Positions 11,262 through 23,099 of a stretch of DNA of 64,000 nucleotides are shown one piece after another. Both the position numbers and the translations under genes were made by a program. Every line of letters starts with the position of its first letter. Position 1 is the stretch's first letter. The notes beneath the pieces were generated by a model. That model made no database searches. It had not been told where the DNA came from and worked only from the letters and a program-made list of their open reading frames with translations. Where the stretch lies: positions 163,310,792 to 163,374,791 of the forward strand of contig NC_072892.1 of assembly GCF_027943255.1 (NCBI RefSeq), written 5' to 3'. The stretch comes from Anastrepha obliqua (taxonomy: Eukaryota > Arthropoda > Insecta > Diptera > Tephritidae).

Positions 11262-11490
11262 ATAAAATCTCAGAGGATAAGATGGCTCTTGCACGTGGTT
11301 AGAACTCCCAAGCGAAAAACAACTCGAACGGCAATTGAGTTACGCCCTGTTGGTAGAGGACACCCCAGAAAGAGATGACCCGAAGACGTTGAAGATGACC
11401 TTGCAAAGCTGAACGTGCGGCGGTGGAAGGAAGTACCCTTAGAAAGAGACGGGTGGTGAAAGGTTGTGAATGAAGCAATAGTTCACCAAG
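11262..11490 (+). mobile_element. LINE C-terminal tail fragment
   Basis: Broken plus-strand frames read SQRIRWLLHVVRTPKRK, then RGHPRKR, EDVEDDLAKLNVRRWKEV and VVNEAIVH. This is the RWLGH...GRPRKRW..DL..L...W tail shared by RTE-like and related insect LINEs (compare the intact form at 16940-17140). Everything upstream is lost. Confidence 0.55.
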
Positions 11491-11639
11491 AATGCTAAGA
11501 AGAAGAAGATCTAAGTCCATACTCCACAAGTTCTTTTAGACTGGATTTAGTTAAAGAGATCTGAATATATATTAGCTGTGATCCTCTCTCAACCTACAAA
11601 CTTCGAGGTACGAGTAGTATTTCCACTTCAGTCAACACG

Positions 11640-11890
11640 AGATGGATTGATAGTCTGACATGCGCAAAGATTAAACGTACCTCATTTCGACTATTGCAGA
11701 AGCTGCAGAAATGAGGAGGAGAAAGAGCTTGTCAGACATCTTCTCTGTAACTGCACTGCCTGGCATGCCACTAGGTCTAGATACTTTGGGTCATCGTTCT
11801 TGAATGATACTGATGGACTTAGGGTCACAAATGTCAGTCAAATTAATGGGTTTGGACTTAAAACAAAATGGTTTAATGAAGAGTAGCAGG
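11640..11890 (+). mobile_element. LINE C-terminal cysteine domain fragment
   Basis: YCRSCRNEEEKELVRHLLCNC followed by a tail ending KTKWFNEE and stop matches the end of RNase H-bearing LINE ORF2 (compare 13060-13250 and 31142-31330 on the minus strand). Confidence 0.6.
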
Positions 11891-12039
11891 TAAACTGCTA
11901 CGGTGGTTCCAGAATGGTCTACGTGAATCGGTTTAAAAATAGAGTTACTCTATCATGAATATGAACTAAACAGTTCGGGTATTATGTTGGCTTACAAGAA
12001 TTAATAGGCCTGCTAAAATGAGTTAGTTGCAACCGTTGT

Positions 12040-13330
12040 ATCAACACACTTAAAATGTTGTCTGGTGGTGTGCCATGCAGAAAAAAACTTATTCTAATTT
12101 ATTGAATAAGGTGGAGAGATCAGCGGAATTAGCAATATGTGGCGTCATAAACACCACGCCATCCATGGCTTTACATATCATATTACATTTGCCACCCCCA
12201 GATCTCTTCTGCAAATACTCAGTGGCCTGTTCTGCTTAGAGACTTAGAGCGAGCTCACAGTGGAAGACTGCCGCACATGAACATACAACCATCTTAGACT
12301 CTTATGCGGATATAGCCAGTAATTGTTATTATCACCCTCCCATTCTCTGCTTCGCAAGGAATTTCTCAATGAAAATCCCTTCTAGACTGGAATGGCTTGA
12401 AGAAGCCCGAACACCCAACACACCCGTTAAGATCTACACGGACGGATCTAAAATGGGCACAGGTGTAGAATCAGGGTTAAATTGCGAAGAGCTTTCTATG
12501 CGTGAATACTTTAAGCTACCGGATCACTGTAGAGTTTTTCAAGCGGAAATAAACGCTATTCTTGAAGCCTTAAGGTGATTAGAGATAAACAGAATTTCAT
12601 CAAAAGATATCTGCATTCTATCAGACAGCCAAGCTGCCCTACGAGCTCTGGATGCATTCCAAATAACTTCAAGGAGTGCCTTACATTGTCGCCAATCTCT
12701 TAATGAGATGGCCAAACAATATCGTATAATATTATGCTGGGTTCCAGGCCACAGAGATATACCAGGGAACTGTAGGGCTGACCAACTTGCAAGAGAAGGT
12801 ACCTGTATGCCAAACATAAATAATTTTATGCAATTTGTAAGCTTCTTGTTATGGACGCACCAATAAATTGGGTAAATCGCAGATGAATTAGTGCCACTAC
12901 CTGTGAAATTGCTAGGCAAGGCTAGGCTATGTCAAGGCTAAATTTCCGTCTGTCCAAGAGTATTATGAAACTGAGTAGACGTCAAATTAGAACCTTAGTA
13001 GGGGCCCTCACAGGGCATTGTCTGATAGGAAATCATGCAAGGAGATTAGACATTTACATGCATGATTTCTGTCGTAGCTGCAGGAATGAGGAGGAGTTGG
13101 AAACAATTCAACACTTATTGCTCTAGCCAGAAGCGATATTTAAGATCCTACATCTTAATGAATATGGGTGATCCATACACTTTAGGTATCAAGAACCTTT
13201 TATGCTTCGTGAAAAGCTCAGAATGGTTCAATCTGGAAGAGGAAATGTAGCCCAGCCCCTGCGGCACACAACGGACTCATATCGTGGTATAAGTGGCATC
13301 GCTGTTTCTATGTGCGATGCGGCTGCGAAA
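12040..13330 (+). mobile_element. LINE 3' third: RT end, RNase H, cysteine domain
   Basis: The segment starts in the post-RT region (NKVERSAELAI, NTTPSMALHIILHL). RNase H follows with IYTDGSKMGTG, VFQAEINAIL, ILSDSQAALRAL and WVPGHRDIPGNCRADQLA, so the Asp, Glu, Asp and His motifs are all visible. After a degraded stretch come GALTGHCLIGNH and CRSCRNEEELETIQHLLL. Stops after EALR and elsewhere break the frame. The 3' flank to about 13330 is probable LINE 3' UTR. The copy is 5'-truncated. Confidence 0.7.
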
Positions 13331-13334
13331 CTTA

Positions 13335-13662
13335 ATCTAACCTCATCTACGGGTAGCAATTCGACAAAATGATACCAACAATTCTGATGCGATTTGTTTC
13401 GTGTTAAATTATTACTTTTATTTTTTTTTAATGTTTTTTTTTTAGTTGCCAATTAGTATCTGCAAAGCTATGAGAGTTTAATTGAGTTAAATAATTAAAT
13501 ATTTCAAAGGGCAAAAACAATATGAAGTGACTCACAATAGTATTCGCTGTCATATGATTAAAAGCAATTAGTGAAAAACATGTGATTTCGCTCTGAAGCA
13601 GGCAGAAAACACGAACTTGTATGAAATTTAATAATTGACTTTAATAAATGTTGTTAATTTAA
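13335..13662. other. Unassigned AT-rich sequence
   Basis: No coding or repeat signal recognised. TTAA lies just before the following repeat (13659-13662). Confidence 0.35.
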
Positions 13663-14175
13663 GGGGTTAGGGGTGAGGGAAAAATGATGATTTTCAATAT
13701 TTTTTTTTTCCTAGTCAATTGCTTTGTTTTACAAAAATTAATTAGCATTAATACATCATGTTTCGACTTGACTTTAGCGAAATTTCAAAAAAAAAATTGC
13801 TAAAAAAATTAATTACAAAAAACACTTCTTCGATCAGGCACGAGTTTTTTATGTTTCTCCAAAGCAGTATAGGTACATTTTATTGCAATCTACCAAGCGG
13901 GTTTTAAGTTACAGTGATCACCAGTTGGGGGATGGTTCCATGTGTAGAAGTCCACGCAAGTGGGGAAAGTTACTGATCGCCATTCACTTGGGAGTGGCCA
14001 GGACGATTCTTCTACATATGGTTCAAGCAGCTCACAACGTCCGGGATTAGCCCACGTATCCTCTGGTTAGCTTTCGAACACCCGTTCGGGAGTGAGCTAA
14101 CGTGAGAAGGCGAAGCATCCCAGCATAGCTGGTTGTGCGCTGGGTTTGGGACCCGCCACTTAAAAATCCCCCCCA

Positions 14176-15327
14176 ATGAAAACAGCAACAAAGCCTCGGA
14201 TGAGAACTTCCAACACTGATGACGACCCCTGCAAACGAAATAAGGAATACGATTTGAGGGCATGCACCTGGAATGTCCGGTCCCTTAATGGGGAAGGTGC
14301 CTCTGCCCGGCTGGTTGATGTCCTCGTAAGAGCAAAGGCTGACATCACTGCCATCCAAGAGATGCGATGGACGGGGCAAGGCAAGAAAACCATAGGACCT
14401 TGCGACGTCTACTACAGCTGCCATGTAAAGGAGCGCAAATTCGGTGTCGGATTTGTTGTGGGAGAGAGACTTCGTCGCCAAGTACTGTCGTTCACTCCGG
14501 TGGACGAGCGTCTCGCAATAATCCGCATCAAAGCACGTTTTTTTAACATATCGCTAATTTGCGCCCACGCCCCGACGGAAGAGAAGGACGATGCGACCAA
14601 AGATTCCTTCTATGAGCGCTTGGAGCGTTCGTATGAGCACTGCCCCCGCCACGACATAAAAATCGTGCTTGGCGACTTCAACGCCAGGGTGGGCAAGGAG
14701 GGAATTTTTGGTCCCACAATCGGAAAATTCAGCCTGCACAACGAAACATCCGGTAACGGACAGAGGCTGATCGACTTCGCCGGGGCCCGAAACATGGTAG
14801 TCTGCAGCACCAGATTCCAGCATAAAAAAATCCACCAAGCTACCTGGCTGTCCCCTGATCGAAAAACGCGAAACCAGATCGATCATTTTGTGATAGATGG
14901 AAGACACGCTTCTAGTGTATTAGATGTACGTACGATCCGAGGACCCAACATCGACTCGGATCATTACCTTGTTGCAGCCAAACTGCGCACACGCCTCTGT
15001 GCAGCAAAAAACGTACATCTACCTACGCAAAGAATGTTCGACATCGAAAAGCTTCAATCACAACAGACAGCCAGAAGATTCGCCACTCGACTCTCACTCC
15101 TGCTCTCAGAGAGCACTTCCCAACAATCCGGCATGCACGAGCAATGGAGCAACATTTCTCGTTCCCTACGTACCGCCGCCGAAGAAGAAATCGGATTCCG
15201 GCGAGCCCGAAAAAACAATTGGTACGACGAGGAATGTCATGCTGCCGCAGAAAAAAAGGATGCCGCCTATAGAGCTACGCTGCGATCGGCGCAACGCGAG
15301 CCATTTGGGATCGCTACAGAGAGCTGA
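14176..15327 (+). pseudogene. RTE-like LINE endonuclease domain (frameshifted ORF, 5' part)
   Basis: This frame encodes 383 residues of an exonuclease-endonuclease-phosphatase fold that nicks target DNA to prime reverse transcription. Catalytic motifs are in order: TWN (Asn33), IQEMRW (Glu62), LGDFNAR (Asp167, Asn169), QIDHF (Asp236) and DSDH (Asp262, His263). ATG at 14176 is the first in frame and precedes the conserved domain by about 25 residues. From about 15291 the true product continues in another frame, so the last dozen residues (from QREPFG) are an artefact. A single G missing in the GCGGCG-type run at about 15288-15292 would explain the shift. Confidence 0.85.
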
Positions 15328-17168
15328 AAAAGGAAGAGAGACGTATTATCCGAAAGAAGAAACGAGAGGCCGAAATACGTGAGTGCGAGGAGCTTGAGAT
15401 GCTGGCCAATAGGAACAACGCCCGAAAATTCTACCAGAAAGTTCGGCGGCTTACAGAAGGTTTTAAGACCGGGGCGTTTTCCTGTAAGAACAAAGACGGC
15501 GAACTGGTGACTGACGTACAGAGCAATCTTAAATTATGGAGGGAACACTTCTCGAACCTGTTAAACAGTGACAGTTGCGCATGTCGTAGAGAATGTGAAG
15601 ATCCCGATACCCCAATCGATGACGACGGAATTGTAGTTCCGTTACCCGACCATGACGAGGTGAGAATAGCAATATCACGGCTAAAGAACAACAAAGCCGC
15701 GGGCGCCGACGGACTGCCGGCTGAGCTATTCAAACATGGCGGCGAGGAGCTGGTAAGGTGCATGCATCAGCTCCTATGCAAAATATGGTCGGATGAAAGC
15801 ATGCCTGCCGATTGGAATTTAAGTGTGCTCTGCCCAATCCATAAGAAGGGCGACCCTGCAATTTGTGCCAATTACCGCGGGATTAGTCTTCTAAATATCG
15901 CCTATAAGGTTCTAGCGAGCGTATTGTGTGAAAGGCTGAAGCCCACCGTCAACCAGCTGATTGGACCTTATCAGTGTGGCTTCAGACCTGGAAAGTCTAC
16001 CATCGACCAAATATTCTCAATACGCCAAATCTTGGAAAAGACCCATGAAAGGAGAATCGACACACACCACCTTTTCGTCGACTTCAAAGCTGCATTCGAC
16101 AGTACGGAAAGGAGTTACCTGTATGCCGCGATGTCTGAATTTGGTATCCCCGCAAAACTAATACGGCTATGTAAGATGACGTTACTCAACACCAGCAGCG
16201 CCGTCAGAATTGGGAAGGACCTCTCCGAGCCGTTTGATACCAAACGAGGTTTCAGACAGGGTGACTCGCTGTCGTGTGACTTCTTTAACCTGATGTTGGA
16301 GAGCATCGTACGAGCCGCAGAACTTAATCGCTCAGGCACAATATTTTATAAGAGCGTACAATTGTTGGCGTATGCCGATGATATCGATATCATCGGCCTT
16401 AACAACCGCGCTGTTAGTTCTGCCTTCTCCAAACTGGATAAAGAGGCAAAGCGAATGGGTTTGGTGGTGAACGAGGACAAAACGAAGTACCTCCTGTCTT
16501 CAAACAAACAGTCGGCGCACTCGCGTATCGGCTCCCACGTCACTGTAGACAGTTATAATTTCGAGGTTGTAAAAGACTTCGTTTATTTAGGAACCAGCAT
16601 TAACACCGATAACAATGTCAGCCTTGAAATCCAACGTAGAATCTCTCTTGCCAACAAGTGCTACTTTGGACTAAGTAGGCAACTGAGCAGTAAAGTCCTC
16701 TCTCGACGAACAAAACTAACACTCTACAAGACTCTCATCATGCCCGTCCTGACGTATGGCGCAGAAGCTTGGACGATGACAACATCCGATGAAGCGACGC
16801 TTGGAGTGTTTGAGAGAAAGATTCTGCGCAAGATTTTTGGACCTTTGCACGTTGGCAACGGCGAATATCGCAGACGATGGAACGATGAGCTGTATGAGCT
16901 TTACGACGACATAGACATAGCGCAGCGAATAAAGATCCAGCGGCTACGTTGGCTGGGTCATGTCGTCCGAATGGATACAAACGCTCCGGCTTTGAAAGTA
17001 TTCGATGCGGTACCAGCTGGTAGTAGTAGAGGAAGAGGAAGGCCTCCTCTGCGTTGGAAAGATCAGGTGGAGAAGGACTTGGCTTCACTTGGTGTGTCCA
17101 ATTGGCGCCGGTTAGCACGAGAAAGAAACGACTGGCGCGCTTTGTTAAACTCGGCCAAAATCGCGTAA
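15291..17168 (+). pseudogene. RTE-like LINE reverse transcriptase (3' part of broken ORF)
   Basis: The frame opens upstream at about 15291 (AIWDRYRELKKEERR) and runs to TAA at 17166. RT motifs appear in order: NYRGISLLN, QCGFRPGKSTIDQI, HHLFVDFKAAFD (motif A, about 16068-16100), FRQGDSLS and YADDIDII (motif C, 16371). They are followed by VKDFVYLG, TYGAEAWTM, RWLGHVVRM and GRPPLRWKD. All catalytic Asp residues (one in VDF, two in YADD) are retained. The first ATG in this frame, 15399, is not the real start; the domain was fused to the endonuclease before the frameshift. RNase H is absent, as expected for RTE. Confidence 0.87.
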
Positions 17169-17468
17169 GCGGTTATCGCGCCAATTAAGAAGATCACCAG
17201 TTCAAAAAACACAGTTTTGAGAAAAACGCATTTAAAGTTTTGCTATCGATTTACGTAGAATTATACGAATTTTTTAATTACTTACACTGTGTCATCTATT
17301 CTTGGGCCATATAATAGTTCCTCAGCCGTCATAGCAGCTTCCAAAATATGCGGAGCGCCCGAGCGCCCTTTGTTAATTGTTGCATAACTCGTCGGATTCA
17401 CTTTAAATTTTCACACAACGTTTTGAAGATATTATACTTTTTGAAAATTCTGACTACCCCTAACCCCA

Positions 17469-18221
17469 TAATAAAGAAAACTCGAAGGCAATTAAAAACT
17501 GTAATCGCAAGCCACTCGGAATTTTTTGCTACTTGTAGAAATGGAATTTTAGCAAAAAAGTTTCATAGCTACGTCCATATTTATCTTCATCTTTCTACTC
17601 TTTATTCTTTCTGAAGCAATAAAATAACAAAAATACGTAAATAAATAAAAATGTAAACGATGGAAAATATTAGCAAACTACTCGATTTTATTTATTACTT
17701 TAGTAAGTAGTATTTTTCTTTGCCACTTTCAACATAAATCAATATTAACGATTTTTACTATTTTGTGAATATCTATGGTTGTGAATTTACACATACGCGT
17801 GTAAGTATGTAAATGCGTTGTTAAACTACTGTACATATGCAACTGTCTGAAAGTGCCCTTGAAAAAGTAATTTAACTGCCTAAGTATGCAAACTGAACTT
17901 TGCTTTCGCCGAAACTTTGTCTCAGTCAACAACGCGTCCAGTATTCAGCTGCCAATCCGGTGCACACGTACAGACATACATGCGGGTACATATGTACATA
18001 CGTACTTAGACACGTACTTTTGTATGTATTTACACTTGAGCTGTAATCATTTCGTTTAGGTTTATTTACTTTGGTATACTAAAAATTCATAAAAATGCAA
18101 GCTAAGCCAATGAAAAGTTCAAAGTTTTTCCGTTGAGCAGTTAAGTTTATGAATTAAGGAGTTGGGTGGGCTACTCTAGGGACTTAAAGGAATCGTGTTT
18201 TGCTTAAAATATGTTCTAAAA
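17469..18221. other. Unassigned, probably host DNA
   Basis: AT-rich sequence with CATA/TACG microsatellite-like stretches near 17970-18030. No coding or element signature. Confidence 0.4.
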
Positions 18222-18394
18222 CCATAAATGGAAAAAGCTCCTCATAAAAACTATCTGCCGTTCTGCCGAGTCGGTTTCAAACTTTAGGTCGCTCCATTTG
18301 TGGAATAACAGGTCAACGGATGCAGATCACAAATAGGAGGAGTAGCTCGGCGAAATGCCCAAAAAACGGCGTAAGCGCAAGTTAATATGTATTG
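18222..18394 (+). repeat. SINE body fragment
   Basis: GGAAAAAGCTCCTCATAAAA, CTGCCGTTCTGCCGAGTCGG, GCTCCATTTGTGGAATAACA, AGGAGGAGTAGCTCGGC and GGCGTAAGCGCAAGTTAATATG match the SINE at 59306. The tRNA-like head is missing. A DD41D element is inserted at the end of its tail. Confidence 0.7.
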
Positions 18395-18396
18395 TA

Positions 18397-19314
18397 AAGG
18401 GTGGTTAAATTTTAAGGCCCGATTTTGAATGTAAACCGCACGTAAACGTTAAGCTCTTTTCTGCATTTCATTTAACATTTTTCAATTTCAGGCTAATTCA
18501 ATTTCAACTATGAAACGATACACAATCCAGCAACGCGTTAAAGTTATTCAGGCTTATTATGAAAACGGGCGTTCAAATCAAATTGCGCACTTCGTGAAGA
18601 AAATCATCTTCAGTGATGAGGCACATTTTCACCTCAGTGGATTCGTCAATAAGCAGAATTGCCTCATTTGGGCGAATGATAATCCAAGAGTGATTACCGA
18701 AAACCCATTCACCCACAAAGAGTGACTGTTTGGTGCGGTTTATGGGCCGGCGGCATCATTGGGCCGTGAATAGTATTCGCTATCGTGAGGAGATAACGAA
18801 CTTCTTATGGCCCGAGTTGGAAGATATGGATGTGGACGATATGTGGTTTCAACAGGGCTGTGCCACTTGTCACACAGCTAACGAAACAATGACTCTTTTG
18901 CGCAAAAAATTTGATGACCGAATAATCTCATGTCGCGGCGATGTCAATTGGCCGCCAAGATCATGTGATTTGACACCGTTGGACTTCTTTCTTTGGAGTT
19001 ATTTAAAGAAAAGGTGTACATCATTAAAGAAAAGGTGTACATCGATAAGCCAGTAACAATTCAAGAGCTAAAGGATGAGATAATTCGGCACATTAACAGC
19101 ATAGAACCTCAATTATGCCTCAGCGTCATCGAAAATTTGGACCATCGGTTGGAGGAGTGCTGCCAAGGCCGCGGCGGCCATTTGGCCTATATTTTGGTTC
19201 GCGCGTAATTGAGCCATACCAATATTATCACATTGAAGAGAAATGAGAATAATTTCTTAAACAAAATGTATTTTATTCAAAATCAACATCGGCCCTTGAA
19301 ACTTAACCACCCTT
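18397..19314 (+). mobile_element. DD41D element, deletion copy in a SINE tail
   Basis: TA flanks both ends (18395-18396, 19315-19316). Inverted repeats begin AAGGGTGGTTAAATTTTAAG and, from the right, AAGGGTGGTTAAGTTTCAAG. The transposase starts MKRYTIQQRVKVIQ (18510), but most of the DNA-binding domain is deleted before VKKIIFSDEAHFHLSG (first Asp). The second motif reads WFQQGCATCH, so its Asp is Gly. WPPRSCDLTPLDFF keeps the third Asp. A duplicated AAAGAAAAGGTGTACATC near 19006-19042 and a frameshift after 18720 also break the frame. Confidence 0.85.
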
Positions 19315-19316
19315 TA

Positions 19317-20031
19317 TATAAATACTTATATGTACGTGCATAAGTAGCGGCACCCGTAGTTCACGCACACTCATTTACTGGTATAAATGTATATCACGCA
19401 CACTAATATCATTTAATAACTTCCATTTGGATATGATACTCAGTATGAGCCTCTACGCTTGCCATAATTAGCTTTAGTTGTTGCATATCAAAAGGTTCAA
19501 CACGTTTTAAGGAGCCGTCGGATATTGTAAAGAAAGTGCTTCCAGTGTAAGTGTGGCAAAGTGAAGACGCACTCAATTACGCATGAAAAACACTTTCTGA
19601 AAGCAACCGAAGAGTGATTTGCAAATTAACTTTATGAAACAACATTTTGGTTGTTCACACTGCGATGCTGCAATACTTCTTTAATTTAAATTAAATTGTG
19701 GCTTTACTTTCGCCTTAACTTTTTGCCCCTGTTTTTGGGAAATTAGCATTAATATACACATAATTTTTTTCTAAAAAAATTATGCTAAGGTGTTAGCAGT
19801 TACTATAGACACAAGGATAAAAAAATTCAGTTGTACACAGGTCAGCTCAACTTGCGGAAAATATTTTGTGAAAACATGATTCAGTAAATCCACACTACGA
19901 TATGACTGATGAGAGAGGTGCAAGCTGATTCTAGTGGACCCTCGGTGAATAAGCATCCGAATGCGCTTAACAAAAACTTCGCACCACTAACACAAATAAA
20001 AAACAAAAATTATGGCGAACGAAGTTTCGTA
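19317..20031. other. Unassigned, probably host DNA
   Basis: No coding signal. A short hairpin-forming palindrome, CATAATTTTTTT with its complement, lies at about 19759-19785. Confidence 0.4.
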
Positions 20032-20033
20032 TA

Positions 20034-20540
20034 CAGTAGATTCTGTTTTTATGCGGTATATACTATACGTTCCGCAAGAAACAGCATAAAAAAACAGCAT
20101 AAAAAAAGCGACCGGTTCTATAGTAAAACTATAGATACGTTTCATAAGTGCTAAGAACCGCATAAATCTGAAATAATGTAATAAAATCGCATAAACAAAA
20201 AATTTTATTTTTGAAAATTATATCTTTATTTAAGAAACGTCAGAATCGAAAAAAAAATTTACATCGTCAGAAATAGAATCAGGCAATACCCGCATGTTGC
20301 GCATACGTTTAGGATTTGGCGTAAAATCACATCCTTCACTTGAGGAAATGTACACGTCTGATCTGATGCAGGCGGTTCCATACTTGTAGGGTTAGCATTT
20401 TTGATGTAATCTGTGATGAGTTTTTGCTTTGCTGGTTTAGAATCTTGTTTATATGTACAATTCCCGATAGGTCGACATGCATTTTTTAATTTTTTTAAAA
20501 ACCGCACTATTTCAAAACCGCATAGAAACAGAATCTACTG
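20034..20540 (-). mobile_element. pogo/Tigger-like non-autonomous element, copy 1
   Basis: TA flanks both ends (20032-20033, 20541-20542). The ends are CAGTAGATTCTGTTTTTATG and, from the right, CAGTAGATTCTGTTTCTATG, then CGGT. The interior keeps a minus-strand coding tail (NACRPIGNCTYKQDSKPAKQ, then KLITDY) shared with copies 2 and 3. TA target and CAG ends suggest the pogo group, and KQKxITDYF-like tails occur in Tigger-type transposases; both points are inference. At 507 bp it carries one subterminal ~90-bp unit where copies 2 and 3 carry two. Confidence 0.7.
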
Positions 20541-20559
20541 TAATGACCAAAGGAAAAGA

Positions 20560-23060
20560 AGAAGTACCGAATTGCGCTACCAAATATTAACGGACAAACC
20601 ATCTCACTTTCATCCAGTGCAAAGTACTTAGGGGTAATTTTGGACTTCAAACTTAGCTGGAAATTAAACGTCCAAGAACGGATAAGGAAAGCTCAAATTA
20701 CTTTATATGCCTGTAAACGTAATCTTGGAAGAAGATGGCGTCTTCAACCCAAGCATACATTATGGTTGTACAAAGCGGTTATACGATCAATTTTATCGAA
20801 TGGTTCGGTAATTGGGTGGAAAGCTCTAGTGAGAGATTACAATACCAAATTACTCGGTGGAATACAAAAATCAGCCTGCGTAATAACGGTCGGTGCAATC
20901 AGATCATGTCCTAAAGAGGCTCTCCATGCACTGACACACGTTATTCCAATAGAGATCATATTAAGAAGACCGCAACCATGAGTGCTTTTAGGCTAAATGA
21001 AGCGGGTCGCTGGAAAGAAAAAACTGATTTTCATGCTAGTCTATTATTGCGACAAACTCAGTTAACCTCGGTGAGGACTGACTACATCGTCCCAACGGTA
21101 ACATTCGATAGGAATTTTGCCACTCTCTTTCCATCTAGGGAGGAATGGAATAAGGGATTCTCACTAAACAACTTCGACACTGCAGTCTATACAGATGGTT
21201 CTAAAATGGATTGTGATGTTGGAGCTGGTAAATATTCTCATAGACTTACAGTCTGTTACAATACTCAATGCAAGTCGCAAGTTCAATCTCCTGCGTTGTC
21301 AATTATGGCCTAGCACCGCCAGGGCATACTTTCTACTAGTTTTTCTGCATATTCTACCGGAAAATACCTCCAAATATTCCGAATTTGTCGAGAAAGTTGA
21401 TCTAAATTACATGGCTTGCGTCTGCGAAGCTGGATTTTCATCAGAGCCCACACATTTTCTATGGGATTTGCATCCGGTGACTGAGATTGCCATTCTAAAG
21501 TGACAACTCCGTTTTGCGCCTTCCACTCGCTTCACGCTCGACTCCGATGTTTCGGATCGTTGTCCTCTTGAAGGATCCAGCTTTCATTTTTCTTGATATA
21601 CCATTGCTAAGTAGATGGTAACAAAGGCTTTTGATATATTTTACTCATTTTTTCGGCATTTAAATTCTTGGTAAATAAGAGAAAAGTACCGAAAGCACTC
21701 CCAAACATGGACCTCGACGGGGTGTTTAGCCTTCCATTGAAGCATCCTACTGGCGGAGGTTGTCCAGGCATGTTTGATGCTCGGAAATGCCCAGAAGGAG
21801 GATTCCTCAGAAAAAATAACGTTCTCCAATCGCGGTCCAAGTTTTCCTTCGCCCATTCCACTCGTTTTTCAACGTGTTTTGCGCTCAGCATTGGTTTTTC
21901 CAAAGTACTGCAGTATTTCAGTTTATTGGCAAGCTAGTGCCTGCAAAGCGTTTCGTAAGATATGTCAACATCTTTTGCTTTCAATTTCACAGCAGCTCCA
22001 CGTAAAGTCAAAGTTGGATCTTTGGAGATCAATGCGAGAATCTTTTTTTCGTATTTTTTTGAGATTTTGCTTGCACTTCCGCGATCAGGAAAATCATCAG
22101 CGTTAACGACCTTTTTATAGCGATTTATTAACTTGCTAACGAACTGCTTCGACTTTCCCATATATTTCGCACCAGTAGTTTGCGTTAATTTAGGTCGTTT
22201 TTCATGCAAACATAAAAAAATTGCCTCAAAGTGAGAGGCGTAAACAGCACTCATTTCTACTTTTTTTCTACTTGTAACAGTGACCACGCTCTTATGTAAC
22301 ATACTGTAAAATTGAAAAATCTGTGCGTTTGCCTAATGGCACCAGTGTTTTCCTGGCGAAAGTACTTGCACTTGGGGCAGCTTGAAGGCTACTAATCACA
22401 GACTTCTCTTTTAAGGGCAATATCGCTATTCTTTCGGATAGCCAGGCACTGGATTCAGCTACAACAACCCCTGTGGGGGTGGAACAAAATAGGAATAGCC
22501 TTTTCTCCTTGAGTGAAAACCATAAAGTTACCTTAATCTGTGTCGTGGGACATCGGAACATTGAAGGTAATAAAAAAGCAGATGAACTGGAAAGAGGGAA
22601 ATCTGACATGAATAACGCTTTTGCAGAATCGGTATTCACACCATTAGGTGCAGTCAAGATCCCTAAAAAATCTGCGAATCGCGGATTGTAGATAGAGAGA
22701 CCACACGAAATGCAAAATCAGCAGAACGCTATGGCCCACCTGCAACCTCAAACAATCGTCAATATTGTTAAACATGAAACGACGGGACGCCTGGAGACTC
22801 ACGGCAGTCATAACTGGCTTCTGGTCTATCGGAGAACAAGCCGCCAAAATGACCATCCCTCACAGCACACATTGTGACAGTTATAAATAACCAGAGAAAA
22901 AGAAAACTATTTTCCATTTCCTCTGTGAATGCCCTGCCTTATGCAAGCAGGGAATGTCAATCCTGTTCGAGAGTCTCGAGCAATTGTCTGGTTTAGATGT
23001 CAGCAAGCTAATAAGGTTTTTAAACCGCACAGACTCGATATAGGTGCCGTAAATAACTAG
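20560..23060 (+). mobile_element. LINE remnant: RT end, RNase H and tail, split by Tc1
   Basis: The first part shows LGVILDFKLSWKLNVQERI, KHTLWLYKAVIRSILSNGS and CPKEALHALTHVIPIEI (post-RT region). RNase H begins with VYTDGSKMDCDVGAGK at about 21187. A Tc1 element interrupts at 21249. On the far side RNase H resumes with SVRLPNGTSVFLAKVLAL (Glu position now Lys), ILSDSQALDSA, VTLICVVGHRNIEGN and KADEL. The cysteine tail FHFLCECPALC follows near 22915. Stops and shifts are present; the 5' end is missing. Confidence 0.7.
21249..22306 (-). mobile_element. Tc1-type transposon inserted in a LINE
   Basis: TA flanks both ends (21247-21248, 22307-22308). Ends are CAGTCTGTTACAATACTC and, from the right, CAGTATGTTACATAAGAG. 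The minus strand encodes an N-terminal HTH region (FVSKLINRYKKVVNADDF) near 22150. Then come AKHVEKRVEWAKENL, IFSEESSFWAF (the first catalytic Asp is Glu), ILQEDNDPKH (second Asp) and QSPDANPIENVW (Glu), the Tc1 DD34E pattern. Several frameshifts inactivate it. Removing it rejoins the LINE RNase H frame cleanly. Confidence 0.85.
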
Positions 23061-23099
23061 TACGCTAGTTGGATTCTGGACGAATCACCACTCAAACCA

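Larger units (their letters stand above)
13927..17191 (+). mobile_element. RTE-like LINE, essentially full length
   Basis: An 11-bp direct repeat, GATCACCAGTT, flanks the element at 13916-13926 and 17192-17202, which marks a retrotransposition target duplication. Between them are a 249-bp leader, an apurinic-type endonuclease domain, a reverse transcriptase domain and a 3' UTR of only 23 bp. A compact single-ORF endonuclease-RT layout with a tiny 3' UTR fits the RTE clade (BovB/CFDP2-type). The only obvious defect is one frameshift near 15290. GC content is clearly higher than in the surrounding DNA. Confidence 0.85.
13663..17468. repeat. Unclassified repeat with GGGGTTAGGGG ends, split by an LINE
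   Basis: The left end GGGGTTAGGGGTGAGGG is at 13663 and the right end TGACTACCCCTAACCCC at about 17452-17468. Without the LINE at 13927-17191 and one target copy, the element would be about 530 bp. A partial inverted copy at 24256-24412 shares the right-end sequence, a CTAGTCAATTG block and the GAACTGGTGATNAC block that surrounds the LINE target. TTAA precedes the left end here and follows the end at 24412, but ATAA follows the end at 17468. Superfamily is unknown. Confidence 0.5.

Noticed and set aside
14047..14481. 144-codon minus-strand frame
   Set aside because: Antisense to the LINE leader and endonuclease; no recognisable domain.
14924..15382. 152-codon plus-strand frame
   Set aside because: It overlaps the LINE endonuclease in another frame and has no family motif; a shadow of the GC-rich LINE coding sequence.
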